A stretch of 64,000 nucleotides of DNA from an uncultured Eubacteriales bacterium (GCA_900316205.1 ONBX01000005.1:1-64000); one strand, 5' to 3'. Counted from the stretch's first letter, positions 15,954-23,725 are shown. Made by a program: numbers and translations. The notes: generated by a model from the sequence alone, not told the origin.

Positions 15954-16584
15954 GCCGCTCTCCCTCCTTTCGGGATCCTGTGCCCGGGAAGTCTCCCAGC
16001 TCCAGAAGGACGGCCCGGCAGGGAGCGCCGTCACAGCCGCTGAGGTTCAGAGGGGCGCAGTTGAGCAGATAGGCGCCGTCGGGCACCGCGGCAAGGCGGA
16101 TGCCCTCCAGCAGCACCACCTCCGCGCCCAGCAGCACCCGGTGCACGGCGGCGGGGGCGTTCTCCGGTCCCACGGTCTGGGATTCGTTGCCGTAAAGCGC
16201 GATCCCCGCGGCGGCGAAGACCCGGGCCGCCTCCAGGGTCAGGGTGGCGGCGCCTTTCACGAGGATGCGCTTTTCCGCCCCGGTGCCGGATGCGGCGGCG
16301 CGGGTGAGCATGGCTTCGGCGTCCTCCGCGGTCACATCGCCGGTGTGTGCCTCCACCCAGGCGGGGCCGATGCATTTCGTGAGAGGCACCTGGTCGATGG
16401 GCTTGCCGTCCCGGATGAAGTGGAAGGGCGCGTCCACATGGGTGCCGTTGTGCAGGCAGAGGGACATGGAGGTCAGGTTATACTCGCTGCCCTCCTCCAT
16501 CCGGCGCAGGGGGATCTTCTCGGGCTTGGGATCCCCGGGGAAGACGACACATTCAAAAAGAGGCTGGGTGATATCGTAGATCAT
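15811..16584 (-). CDS. Cyclase/arylformamidase-like (KynB fold) metal-dependent hydrolase
   Basis: 257 residues; the first 205 match the cyclase family (Mn/Zn hydrolases related to kynurenine formamidase), with the metal-binding motif HNGTHVDAPFHF at about residues 45-56 and the ribbon LNCAPLNLSGCDGAPCRAVLLEL near the usual end. Family members normally stop around 205-215 residues. Here an extra low-complexity tail of about 45 residues runs into the CotH-like gene, as though the original stop had been lost. Start ATG 16584 has AAAGGAG. The substrate is unknown; the overlap suggests co-transcription with the CotH-like gene. Confidence 0.85.
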   Translation of the reverse strand: MIYDITQPLFECVVFPGDPKPEKIPLRRMEEGSEYNLTSMSLCLHNGTHVDAPFHFIRDGKPIDQVPLTKCIGPAWVEAHTGDVTAEDAEAMLTRAAASGTGAEKRILVKGAATLTLEAARVFAAAGIALYGNESQTVGPENAPAAVHRVLLGAEVVLLEGIRLAAVPDGAYLLNCAPLNLSGCDGAPCRAVLLELGDFPGTGSRKEGERPETAQNRSDGTSALPSGTPCTAASAADPSASGSRLSLRGDPDTLSAR

Positions 16585-16619
16585 GACAAACTCCTTTCAC
16601 GAAAGCGGGTTGTAGCCCC

Positions 16620-16648
16620 AGTATAACACGCAGAAGGCCCCGCGGCAA
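16620..16648 (-). promoter_or_regulatory. Promoter of the cyclase/CotH-like pair
   Basis: On the minus strand TTGCCG (16643-16648), 17 bp, TATACT (16620-16625), about 36 bp upstream of the cyclase start. Confidence 0.65.
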
Positions 16649-16979
16649 CGGGCGAGGAATTTGCCATTCTGCCTGTATAACGTTTGAAAGGGCCAAAAGG
16701 TTTCAAAGAGAATAAAAAATGCTGTCCCGAGGACAGCAGAGAGAGGGAATAGTGAATAGGGAATAGGCAATAGAGAAGAAGGGAAAAGGAATGCGGTTCC
16801 CGTTTCGCTGTAGGGGACGGCCTCCCGGACGTCCCGGCGGCATTCGGCATATGCGACAAAAAAGGTCTGGCGAATTCGTGCATTCTGCGAATTCGCCGAA
16901 GCTTTCCTTTTTCTCTTTCATGTGCTGCCGGGAGGCTGATAGCCTCCCCTACGGCGTGAGAGCAAGAGCCTCGCGCAGA
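16649..16979. repeat. Repeat-rich intergenic region with nested hairpins
   Basis: No gene seen. It contains a small hairpin (CTGTCC-CGA-GGACAG near 16722-16737), a GAATAGTGAATAGGGAAT block (16745-16770) related to the element at 49761-49859, and a larger inverted repeat with arms TAGGGGACGGCCTCCCGG (near 16812) and CCGGGAGGC...CCTCCCCTA (near 16929-16952). Inside it is a 10-bp stem GGCGAATTCG/CGAATTCGCC (16869-16897). Confidence 0.7.
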
Positions 16980-17267
16980 TCATTCGATCTCGTAGCGCTC
17001 ATAGCAGTTGAGCAGCACTTCGCAGTCGCAAAAGCCGCCCATGTCCCGCATTTCCTGCAGGAGAGGCTCCAGCTTGTCGGGCGGGCAATGTGCTCCTACC
17101 CACTGGGCCGTCTTTTTCAGTGTGTGGTCACAGGGCTCTTTATCCAGCTCCTTCTGGAGGAAGCGGAAGAGCTGTCGGACCTTGGTTTTATTCAGCAGGT
17201 ACTTTTTGTTCTGCTCCGCTTTCCACTTTTTCAGCAGTTCTTTCTTCTCCTGTTTGGACAGTTCCAT
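16980..17267 (-). CDS. DUF2695 family protein
   Basis: 95 residues, highly charged and helical in the N-terminal two-thirds, ending with the DUF2695 signature GGFCDCEVLLNCY. Two cysteines in CDC plus one further on could bind metal, but no function is established for this family. Cytosolic. ATG 17267 follows an AGAAGGAGG site. It lies 31 bp after the Cys-rich unknown gene and is likely co-transcribed with it and with the M50 peptidase upstream. Confidence 0.85.
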   Translation of the reverse strand: MELSKQEKKELLKKWKAEQNKKYLLNKTKVRQLFRFLQKELDKEPCDHTLKKTAQWVGAHCPPDKLEPLLQEMRDMGGFCDCEVLLNCYERYEIE

Positions 17268-17297
17268 GGGGGCCTCCTTCTGATTTGGCGAGTGGAA

Positions 17298-18449
17298 TCA
17301 GGTGTTTCGGACGGCGGTATACCAGACCGGGCCGGTGGGATAGAGACAGTCCAGCGCGGGAAGAAGCTGGGCCTCCGCCTCGTGAAGGGCGGCAAAAAGC
17401 TTTTCCAGATGGGAAACGGCATCCTGCCGGCTTTCGGGCAGATAGGGGATCCCAGCGATGCGTCGGGAAAAGCCTGCCCCTTCCAGGGAAAGAAGAACGT
17501 TTACTTCATCCCCCATGCGGCCGGTATCAAACTCCAGAGTAAGGAAATGACCGTTAGGGGTTGGCTTTTCCATGCGCAACAGCCGCTGAACGGAGCCGAG
17601 ATAGCGATAGGAATAGGCCTGCCCAAGGCGCTTCAGCGCAGGGGCAAGAGAGACAGGGCCGCTTCCGCTTCGACGGGGAGACGAGAAGCGAGCTTTGAAA
17701 AAGGCTTCCCATTCGGAAACTGCAGATTCGCTCTGCCGCTCGATCCGCTCCAGCTCCGCCTGCTCCTCTGGCGCAAGAGTAAAATCCAGGCTCTCCCAAT
17801 GCCGAATGCCGGGGAGTAGGGCGGCCAGGGCATCCAGGTAGGGGGAAGCGTCCAGAACCTCGTCCCCATCTGTGATGTCAATACACAGTTCAATGCCGCT
17901 CTGCCGGGGAGATACCGTCCAGCGATGCAGGATGATGCACGGTCCCGTCAGCTCGTTCCGGGAGACGTCAATGGCGGAAGGCCAACTGCGGGAAAAGAAA
18001 TCGACGCCATGGTAGCAGAGAGAAATCTCGGAAAAACCGTAGCGCTTGTGGAGCTTCGGCATCAGGGGCAGAAGAAGGTCATGAGCCTCTTTCCCGGGGA
18101 AGGAGAGATTGGAAAGCCGGTGAAAGCTGCAGTCCTTCTCTCTGCGAAGAGAAAGAGGGCCGAGAGCGGGGCAGTCTGCCAAGGCGCGCTCACAGGCGCT
18201 CTTCTTCCGAAGAGCCTGCTGCGCTTCTTCGCGGCAAAACTCGCAGGCTTGCAGTTTCCTGCAGTTCCGGCAGCTCTCCCCGCTGAGAATCTTCTGATAA
18301 TACGCGGAGAAATCCATATCCTCAAAATCATAGAGGAAAGCCTGATAGGAAAGACCGAGGTTGTCAAGATAGCGGTCCACCAGTGAGGGCCACTGAGAAA
18401 AGGGGATCTTTGTACCAATGAAGAAAAAGCAAGAGCGATAGACGCGCAA
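17298..18449 (-). CDS. Unknown protein with a Cys-rich motif
   Basis: 383 residues; I do not recognise the family. The N-terminal region contains CRNC, KLQACEFC and further Cys at about 85 and 93, a cluster that could bind zinc or an Fe-S centre. The remainder is a mixed alpha/beta soluble sequence with a charged helix (EEQAELERIERQSESAVSEW, about 225-245). No signal peptide or membrane span. The start is TTG 18449 with an AAGGAG site 12 bases upstream; no ATG is available in the first 120 residues without losing the Cys cluster. Same-strand neighbours are DUF2695 and an M50 peptidase. Confidence 0.6.
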   Translation of the reverse strand: MRVYRSCFFFIGTKIPFSQWPSLVDRYLDNLGLSYQAFLYDFEDMDFSAYYQKILSGESCRNCRKLQACEFCREEAQQALRKKSACERALADCPALGPLSLRREKDCSFHRLSNLSFPGKEAHDLLLPLMPKLHKRYGFSEISLCYHGVDFFSRSWPSAIDVSRNELTGPCIILHRWTVSPRQSGIELCIDITDGDEVLDASPYLDALAALLPGIRHWESLDFTLAPEEQAELERIERQSESAVSEWEAFFKARFSSPRRSGSGPVSLAPALKRLGQAYSYRYLGSVQRLLRMEKPTPNGHFLTLEFDTGRMGDEVNVLLSLEGAGFSRRIAGIPYLPESRQDAVSHLEKLFAALHEAEAQLLPALDCLYPTGPVWYTAVRNT

Positions 18450-18486
18450 AGGGGATCACACTCCTTCTAAGAAAGCGGCAGGATCA

Positions 18487-19635
18487 TCAAACCGGCGGTG
18501 GAACGGCTGCAGCCTCCCGGGCAAGCTGCATCAGCTCCCGCTCGCCCTCCACCTCACAGGGGTAGGGGTAGCGGACGGCGACGCGGTCGAAATCCGCGGC
18601 GATCTTTTGGGCCTTGGCAGCATCACGCTCCGAAAGAAGGGCCAGAGCATAGGAGGTGCGGAGGACGGAGATGTTGGTTTTCATGGCCTTCATCAGCTTT
18701 TGCTGCTCCTTGGTGAGAAAGCCCTCCAGGACTTCCTGGCGATTGGGACCGATGAGCTCCACAAAGATCCGGTCGCAGGTGAGCTGCCCTCGGGAGAGGC
18801 CCATGCCCGCACTCTCATCCGCCAGCAGGCGCGCCATCATCTCGTCCGCCTCGGCAAAGCGGTGGGCGTCCATCAGGCGGGAGCTGGCAAGGGCTTGGGC
18901 GGAGAAGAAAAGATTGGCGCTCACGGCGCCCGCCTCCGGCAGGGTGAACCAGTCTTCCGGCATGTCCTTCAGACGGACGCCTCGGGAGAGCGCCTCGGTC
19001 ATCTTCAGCTGGACCCAGAAGACGCAGACAGCCTCCTTGCTTTTCATCAGGGTGAGGGCGTTGCAGCCGTCGTTGTCCACGGGCCCCAGGTGGAGGGGAA
19101 TGCCGTTGGTGAGGGCGTAGTAGACCCCGGCCAGGGCCAGCAGGCGGAGGAACAGCCGCAAAAAGGACGAGGGCGGGAGCAGAAGGGAGAGGGCGAAAAA
19201 GAGGGCGGCGACAAGATTCAGGATTGCCCCGCCGAAATTGTAGAGCAGCACGGGCATGGTCCCGTCCCGAAGCTCCGGTGGGATCATCAGGCATTGACCG
19301 CCGGTGCCGGCCAGGGAATAGCGGCGGAAGCGGAGCTTTTCCTCCTCCCGCACCAGCATCAGGCTGAAAACGCGGAAGGAGAGGAAACGGTAGCCGGTGA
19401 GAAGGCCGAAAACCAGGTGCCCCGCCTCGTGGATGATGACCTGCAGCAGCATGGCGGCGTAGAGGGAGAAGAGCGTCAGCGCGAAAAGCAGCAGCTTTTG
19501 CCCGAGGGAGAGACCCTCACCCAGGGGAATGAGGTAGTTCAGGAGCAGGACCCCGGCGCAGCCGCCCAGCAGCAGGGAGAGCAGCATGGGGATCCAGGAC
19601 TGGCCTTTGTGCCTGGGCTTTTTCTCTTTTTTCAT
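18487..19635 (-). CDS. M50-family intramembrane (site-2-like) metallopeptidase
   Basis: 382 residues. Several membrane segments in the first 175 residues carry the zinc motif HEAGH (His69-Glu70-His73) inside a hydrophobic helix. The third zinc ligand is probably the Asp in GPVDNDG near residue 198. The C-terminal 180 residues are a cytosolic helical, TPR-like extension (AEADEMMARLLADES, ALALLSERDAAKAQKIAADF). Site-2 proteases cut membrane-anchored regulators, but no anti-sigma factor is encoded nearby. The minus-strand neighbours are an unknown 135-residue protein upstream and the Cys-rich unknown downstream. Confidence 0.88.
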   Translation of the reverse strand: MKKEKKPRHKGQSWIPMLLSLLLGGCAGVLLLNYLIPLGEGLSLGQKLLLFALTLFSLYAAMLLQVIIHEAGHLVFGLLTGYRFLSFRVFSLMLVREEEKLRFRRYSLAGTGGQCLMIPPELRDGTMPVLLYNFGGAILNLVAALFFALSLLLPPSSFLRLFLRLLALAGVYYALTNGIPLHLGPVDNDGCNALTLMKSKEAVCVFWVQLKMTEALSRGVRLKDMPEDWFTLPEAGAVSANLFFSAQALASSRLMDAHRFAEADEMMARLLADESAGMGLSRGQLTCDRIFVELIGPNRQEVLEGFLTKEQQKLMKAMKTNISVLRTSYALALLSERDAAKAQKIAADFDRVAVRYPYPCEVEGERELMQLAREAAAVPPPV

Positions 19636-19670
19636 GGGAAACCTCCTGAAAGGGAGTCAGAATGGGATCG

Positions 19671-20078
19671 TCAATCCCGGACAAAACCTTCCGACCAGTC
19701 GGCCTTTCCGACGGTCCAGCGCTGGATCGTCCAGGCAGAGCGGCGGTATTGCGCCTGCAGCTCCGCCAGGGCGGCATTGGCCTGGGTCAAAGAGGGAAAG
19801 CAGCAGCTTTCCACAAGGTCGATCTCATCCAGATCCCGGTTCGTGTTCCAGCCGAGGATCAGGAAAACCTCCTGGAGCTCCTTGCACGCCGGCCCGGACA
19901 CTTCCTTCTCGGTGATCCGATAGGTGCAGGGATAGTCGCAAAAGCCCGGGACATGGGCGAGCATCTCCGCGGCAACGGCCTCCGCCTCCTCCCGGGAGGG
20001 GTAGAGCCCGATGGAGAATGCCTCCTCATAGGAATCATGAGAGAGTTCCGGATCGATGATGGTGAGTTGATACAGCAT
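19671..20078 (-). CDS. Hypothetical 135-residue protein
   Basis: Unrecognised soluble acidic protein without a signal peptide or membrane span. It has an AEAVAAEMLAHVPGFCDYPC segment and aromatic-rich C-terminus. ATG 20078 is preceded by AAAGGAAG at about 8 bp. Together with the M50 peptidase, the Cys-rich protein and DUF2695 it probably forms a minus-strand transcript starting in the AT-rich stretch 20110-20145, which holds TATAT-type boxes. Function unknown. Confidence 0.7.
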   Translation of the reverse strand: MLYQLTIIDPELSHDSYEEAFSIGLYPSREEAEAVAAEMLAHVPGFCDYPCTYRITEKEVSGPACKELQEVFLILGWNTNRDLDEIDLVESCCFPSLTQANAALAELQAQYRRSAWTIQRWTVGKADWSEGFVRD

Positions 20079-20173
20079 GGCAAGCTTCCTTTCTCAAAAC
20101 GGAAGCATGAGGATCATATATATTGTTACTATATATAGAAGAGGAAGAGGTACAAGGAAGAAGAAATGCGCTC

Positions 20174-20202
20174 TTGGAAAGCGCGCCGGGGCATGGTATA
20201 CT
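20174..20202 (+). promoter_or_regulatory. Promoter of corA-like gene
   Basis: TTGGAA (20174-20179), 17 bp, TATACT (20197-20202). No magnesium riboswitch (M-box) was recognisable between it and the start; the leader is only about 50 bases. Confidence 0.75.
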
Positions 20203-20254
20203 GTGCCCAAAGTCGAAAGTTTGACAGAGCGATTTGCGGGAAGGGGAGAGCGCT

Positions 20255-21178
20255 ATGGCGTACTATCTTTTGGAGGAAAGCATCCGCCCCTGCGGGGCGG
20301 AGGAGCTGCGGGACCCGGCGGGCCGCCGATACGTGGCGGTGCTGAGCAGCCCGGAATGGGAGCGGGAGCGGGACCGCTTCGACATGGGCATCGAGCTGGA
20401 GCCGGACGCGGGAAACATTCACAACACCAAGGCCGAGGTCAACTACGACTCCCTCACCGGGACCTTCCAGATCCCGGACCGGAGTGATCTCCAGGGGCGG
20501 GATTTCCGCTTTGCCTTCGCCCTGGACGAGAAGGGCGTCGTGTTCATCGACGACAGCGGCAAGGCGCAGCAGATGATCGACGAGATCCGCCGCACAAAGC
20601 GCTGGCGGGAGCCAAGTCTGGAGCGCTTCCTCTACGATTTTCTGGAGCTGATCGTGGACAAGGATCTGGCGCTGATGGAACGCTTTGAGTCCGAACTGAA
20701 CCGGATCGAGGACGGGATCCTGGCCGCCCGGGAGCAGAGCGACCTGGTGCGGGTCAACGAGATCCGCAGCGATCTGCGGGAACTGCTGGTGCACTATGAG
20801 CAAATCATTGACCTGACCCAGGAGCTGGAGGAAAACGAAAACGGCTTTTTCCTGGAGGAGAACCTGCGCTATTTTCACCTGTTTATGAACCTGATGGCCC
20901 GGAGGCACGATTTTGCCTCCTCCCTGCGGGATTACACCATGCAGGTGCGGGACCTGTACAACGCCCAGCTGGAGGTAAAGCAGAACCGGATCATGACCCT
21001 GCTCACGGTGGTCACCACCATCTTCATGCCCCTGACCCTGATCGCGGGCTGGTACGGCATGAACTTCCGCTATATGCCGGAGCTGGAGTGGCGCGCCGGC
21101 TACCCCATCGTGATCGCGGTGAGCGTGGCCGTGGTCGTGTTCTGCCTGATCTTTTTCAAGAAGAAAAAGTGGCTCTGA
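20255..21178 (+). CDS. corA: CorA-family Mg2+/divalent cation channel
   Basis: 307 residues. The cytoplasmic N-terminal alpha/beta domain and long stalk helix (about 120-235) precede two membrane helices. The first ends in the GMN selectivity motif (WYGMNFRYMPELEW), and the second is followed by a short basic tail (FFKKKKWL). CorA proteins form pentameric channels importing Mg2+ or Co2+/Ni2+. ATG 20255 follows AAGGGGAGAG; the more upstream in-frame ATG (20234) has no ribosome site. Own promoter and terminator, so it appears monocistronic. Confidence 0.93.
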   Translation: MAYYLLEESIRPCGAEELRDPAGRRYVAVLSSPEWERERDRFDMGIELEPDAGNIHNTKAEVNYDSLTGTFQIPDRSDLQGRDFRFAFALDEKGVVFIDDSGKAQQMIDEIRRTKRWREPSLERFLYDFLELIVDKDLALMERFESELNRIEDGILAAREQSDLVRVNEIRSDLRELLVHYEQIIDLTQELEENENGFFLEENLRYFHLFMNLMARRHDFASSLRDYTMQVRDLYNAQLEVKQNRIMTLLTVVTTIFMPLTLIAGWYGMNFRYMPELEWRAGYPIVIAVSVAVVVFCLIFFKKKKWL

Positions 21179-21192
21179 GTCTAAAAAACAGC

Positions 21193-21241
21193 AAGGCCGC
21201 CGGACCGGGAAGGAAAGATCCTTCCGGTCCGGCGGCCTTTT
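21193..21241 (+). terminator. Intrinsic terminator of corA-like gene
   Basis: Stem AAGGCCGCCGGACCGG / CCGGTCCGGCGGCCTT extended by AAGG/CCTT beyond a one-base bulge, followed by TTTT. It also blocks read-through into the convergent luxS region. Confidence 0.85.
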
Positions 21242-21353
21242 GCGGGCTCCTTCAGATAAAACAACTTGACTTGTCGGAGAATGCTGTCAGGAAAACGACG
21301 AGGAAATCGACGAGAGCAGAGTGTCCGCAAGATGCCGGAGCGATACGGTCTTC

Positions 21354-21878
21354 TCAGGAATCGTAGAAATGCTGCCCGTCCTCGGTGACGAGGCGCTCGG
21401 TCCGGGGATACTCGAAAATGTCATCGTTCTCGGCGTTGGCTTCCAGGTAGTCGGCAAACTCCCGGGCGTACCACTTGGCCATCTCCAGGTTGTGCATCAG
21501 GTAGTGGCCGCAGTTCACGGGGGCGGCGCCGGGGACCTCGGTGGCATCCTCCACGGCCCGGAAGGCACGCAGCAGCAGATCATACAGCTCCCGGGGCGCG
21601 CGCCGGCCCTTGAGGATCAGGTAAAAGCCGGTGAGGCAGCCCATGGGGCCCCAGTAGATCACCTCGTCCTTCCAATCCGGGTCGTTGCGGAGGAAGGTGG
21701 CGATGATGTGCTCCAGAGAGTGCATGGCGCCCACGTCGATGACCGGCTCCCGGTTGGGGCGCTTGAGGCGGACGTCATAGGTGGTCACGGCATAGTCGCC
21801 CAGGGTATCTACCCGGCTGGTGAAAATGCCGGGGACGATGCGGGTATGATCTACCGAAAAGCTCTGAATGAGTTCCAT
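21354..21878 (-). CDS. luxS: S-ribosylhomocysteine lyase (autoinducer-2 synthesis)
   Basis: 174 residues. LuxS splits S-ribosylhomocysteine into homocysteine and DPD, recycling methyl-cycle waste and giving the AI-2 signal. The metal ligands are visible as His53 and His57 in MHSLEH and Cys123 in PVNCGHY. The catalytic base Glu56 and the active-site Cys81 in GPMGC are present, so the enzyme looks intact. Length matches the family. ATG 21878 is preceded by AAAGGAGAATCC. It has its own promoter; no other methyl-cycle gene lies next to it. Confidence 0.96.
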   Translation of the reverse strand: MELIQSFSVDHTRIVPGIFTSRVDTLGDYAVTTYDVRLKRPNREPVIDVGAMHSLEHIIATFLRNDPDWKDEVIYWGPMGCLTGFYLILKGRRAPRELYDLLLRAFRAVEDATEVPGAAPVNCGHYLMHNLEMAKWYAREFADYLEANAENDDIFEYPRTERLVTEDGQHFYDS

Positions 21879-21912
21879 GTTGGATTCTCCTTTGTTGTGA
21901 TGTGTTCAAATG

Positions 21913-21941
21913 ATTATACCATAGCCCGGCCGGGCAAACAA
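21913..21941 (-). promoter_or_regulatory. Promoter of luxS
   Basis: Minus strand TTGTTT (21936-21941), 17 bp, TATAAT (21913-21918), 35 bp before the start codon. Confidence 0.7.
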
Positions 21942-22150
21942 CAAAAACCTCCTTGGCCCGGAGGCAAAGGAGGGGAAGGTACCCGTAGCGCCGAGCATTG
22001 CTCGGCGGCAAACCGGAGCGGATGCAAAGAACAGCAACGGAATGAAGCTGCGTTCTTCTGACGCAGCGGAGATGGAGAGATTCGCTTGCATCAGATTTCC
22101 CCTTGCGGGGGACGGGGAAATCTGATAGAGGTGTTTTACCTGTCTTTGTT
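21942..22150. repeat. Intergenic repeats and truncated tRNA-Ser-linked unit
   Basis: No gene seen. It has a hairpin GCCGAGCATTGCTCGGC (about 21990-22006). From 22067 there is a truncated copy of the tRNA-Ser 3'-end repeat: GCGGAGATGGAGAGATTCG, then a 12-bp stem ATCAGATTTCC/GGAAATCTGAT with a GTCCCCCGCAAG-type loop. It lacks the two other hairpins and the terminator found in the full copies. Confidence 0.75.
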
Positions 22151-22170
22151 AAGAAAGCAATCCTGTTCCG

Positions 22171-22354
22171 GCGGAGATGGAGAGATTCGCTTGCATCAGA
22201 TTTCCCCTTGCGGGGGACGGGAAAATCTGATAAAGGTATCGTCCAGTGTGCGCACTGGACGATGAACATGCCACCGGCATGTTCGGACATGATTCGAATC
22301 TCTCCACTCCTGAAAAAATACAGCCACCCCTTTTGGGGTGGCTGTATTTTTTGG
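22171..22354. repeat. Full copy 1 of the tRNA-Ser-linked 184-bp repeat unit
   Basis: Starts with the last 20 bases of the tRNA-Ser gene (GGCGGAGATGGAGAGATTCG as read on the plus strand) and ends with the tRNA-type terminator and TTTGGC. Between are three hairpins: ATCAGATTTTCC arm, CGTCCAGTG/CACTGGACG and GAACATGCC/GGCATGTTC. They are enclosed by an 11-bp outer stem GGAGAGATTCG/CGAATCTCTCC. Drawn as RNA it is cloverleaf-like. The homologous copy at 22820-23003 abuts the real tRNA. Confidence 0.85.
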
Positions 22355-22439
22355 CTAAAGATTGCGATTATAACATAATAGGGGTTACCGTTAAATGTCG
22401 TAACGCTAAAAGAACACACAAAGATAATGCTTTTGAGAA

Positions 22440-22736
22440 TTACTCATTAGAATCTCGATTAACAATCCATACACTAGTGAAATCCGGGTCAACCACGATT
22501 TCTCCGGTTGAATGGAGTCGATATTCTCCTTTTGGCGCTGGTTTGGTGGAGCTCAAATCTGGGGGAAGTCCAAAAACATCCCCATTCTGTTGTCTGAAGC
22601 ATATTTGCCTGTCGTTGGACTCAATTACCGTTCCCCAGTACTGCTTTTGTTCAATAAACTCATTGTCTTTCGTATAGTATGTAATTCCGACCAAAATCGT
22701 TTTCCCAAGCAAATCAGAGAAAGACAACTCAGACAT
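22440..22736 (-). CDS. Hypothetical 98-residue protein in a tRNA-flanked AT-rich insert
   Basis: 98 residues, soluble, beta-rich looking (ILVGITYYTKDNEFIEQ, YWGTVIESND, ICFRQQNGDVFGLP). I do not recognise it. The gene is much more AT-rich than its surroundings and lies between the two full copies of the tRNA-Ser-linked repeat, so it looks like the passenger of a small insertion. ATG 22736 follows AAGGGGGGGTAGACCTGA. The size and style resemble small immunity proteins of contact or interbacterial systems, but there is no toxin nearby and this is only a guess. Confidence 0.65.
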   Translation of the reverse strand: MSELSFSDLLGKTILVGITYYTKDNEFIEQKQYWGTVIESNDRQICFRQQNGDVFGLPPDLSSTKPAPKGEYRLHSTGEIVVDPDFTSVWIVNRDSNE

Positions 22737-22819
22737 TCAGGTCTACCCCCCCTTATATGATTCCAAATGATAGTATAACAAAGGATTGCTATCTTTGTCA
22801 AAATAGCAATCCTTTTCTG

Positions 22820-23003
22820 GCGGAGATGGAGAGATTCGCTTGCATCCGGTTTCTCCTTGCAGGGGACGGAGAAACCGGATAAAGGTATTCGCCAGTGTGC
22901 GCACTGGCTCATGCACATGCCACCGGCATGTGCGGACATGATTCGTATCTCCCCACTCCTGAAAAAATACAGCCACCCCTTTTAGGGTGGCTGTATTGTT
23001 TGG
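22820..23003. repeat. Full copy 2 of the tRNA-Ser-linked 184-bp repeat unit
   Basis: Same architecture as copy 1: tRNA 3'-end sequence, hairpins (ATCCGGTTTCTCC / GGAGAAACCGGAT; GCCAGTG/CACTGGC; GCACATGCC/GGCATGTGC) and the tRNA terminator. The outer arm here reads GGAGATACGAATC, close to the 5' acceptor arm of the tRNA (GGAGATG). An additional hairpin AAAGGATTGCTAT/ATAGCAATCCTTT (22780-22815) sits just outside. Confidence 0.85.
22962..22996 (-). terminator. Terminator of tRNA-Ser
   Basis: Minus-strand stem AATACAGCCACCC / GGGTGGCTGTATT followed by a T-run. A paralogous terminator lies at 22313-22352 in repeat copy 1. Confidence 0.9.
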
Positions 23004-23092
23004 CGGAGATGGAGAGATTCGAACTCTCGAGGAGCTTTTGACCCCTACACGATTTCCAATCGTGCGCGCTCGACCAACTACGCGACATCTCC
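23001..23092 (-). tRNA. tRNA-Ser (anticodon GGA)
   Basis: 92 bases with encoded CCA. Acceptor arm GGAGATG/CATCTCC, discriminator G, anticodon stem CACGA/TCGTG with loop TTGGAAA (anticodon GGA), a long class II variable arm (AGGGGTCAAAAGCTCCT) and T-arm GAGAGTTCGAATCTC. All features fit serine tRNA reading UCC/UCU. It has its own promoter and terminator. Its 3' 20 bases are repeated three times downstream. Confidence 0.97.
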
Positions 23093-23134
23093 GTGTTTGC
23101 TCAAGAATGAGGCTGTTCAATTGTCAGCTTGCAT

Positions 23135-23163
23135 ATTATAGTGCAGCTTTTCCGTAAAGTCAA
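23135..23163 (-). promoter_or_regulatory. Promoter of tRNA-Ser
   Basis: Minus strand TTGACT (23158-23163), 17 bp, TATAAT (23135-23140): near-consensus, as expected for a tRNA gene. Confidence 0.9.
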
Positions 23164-23201
23164 GGAATATTTTTGGAAAAGTCGAAAAGAATAGCGGTAG
23201 G

Positions 23202-23218
23202 CACGATTTCCAATCGTG
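23202..23218. repeat. Stray copy of the tRNA-Ser anticodon arm
   Basis: CACGATTTCCAATCGTG is identical to the anticodon stem-loop of the tRNA at 23048-23064 and lies 110 bp upstream of the tRNA 5' end. No other tRNA part surrounds it. Confidence 0.8.
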
Positions 23219-23725
23219 GGCGGAAGGGAAAAGGGAAGACGGAGGAACACGGGACCCTGCGCCGGGGGCGAGATCCTTCGACGCACTTCGCTTGCTCAGG
23301 ATGACAGGACGGGGGACGGAGGCTTGACTCCCTCCGTCATCCGCCTCGCGGGGATCGGCGGATGCCACCTCCCTCGGGGAGGGAGGCTGTGGGCGACCTG
23401 TGGTCGCCTGACGAGAAAAATCAGACGGAGGCGGCCAGAGGCCGCCCCTGCGGTGGGGGCGGGGTGGCTTGTTCCTCCCCCAGCGGGGGAGGATGTCGCT
23501 TAGCGACAAGTGAGGGAGAAAAAACTGTATTTCCCACTGCTGGAAAGGATCCGGCTTTCTCCCTCATCACCCTCCAGTGTGCGCACTGGAGGGAGCTTCC
23601 CCCGCTGGGGGAAGCACTGCCCGCCGTAGGGCCGCCGTCCGCTCATGCCTCCCCCAAAAGGGGATGTATCGCCGTCGCCTGTGCGGGAGGGGAGACCACT
23701 TTTTTTCAAGATCGGAGGAGATACG
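23219..23725. repeat. Repeat mosaic upstream of spoVAC
   Basis: No gene seen. It holds the GATCCTTCGACGCACTTCG...CTCAGGATGACA element (23272-23306), a copy of family R3 (23470-23525, CCCCCAGCGGGGGAGGATGTC), its partner half with CCAGTGTGCGCACTGG (23574-23589) and CTTCCCCCGCTGGGGGAAGCA (23594-23614). Confidence 0.75.

Noticed and set aside
20203-20254. Magnesium riboswitch before corA
   Set aside because: The leader is only about 50 bases and lacks M-box structure.
22821-22952. A second tRNA gene in the repeat unit
   Set aside because: The acceptor-like ends match tRNA-Ser but there is no anticodon arm or D-arm; hairpins are of other types and lengths.
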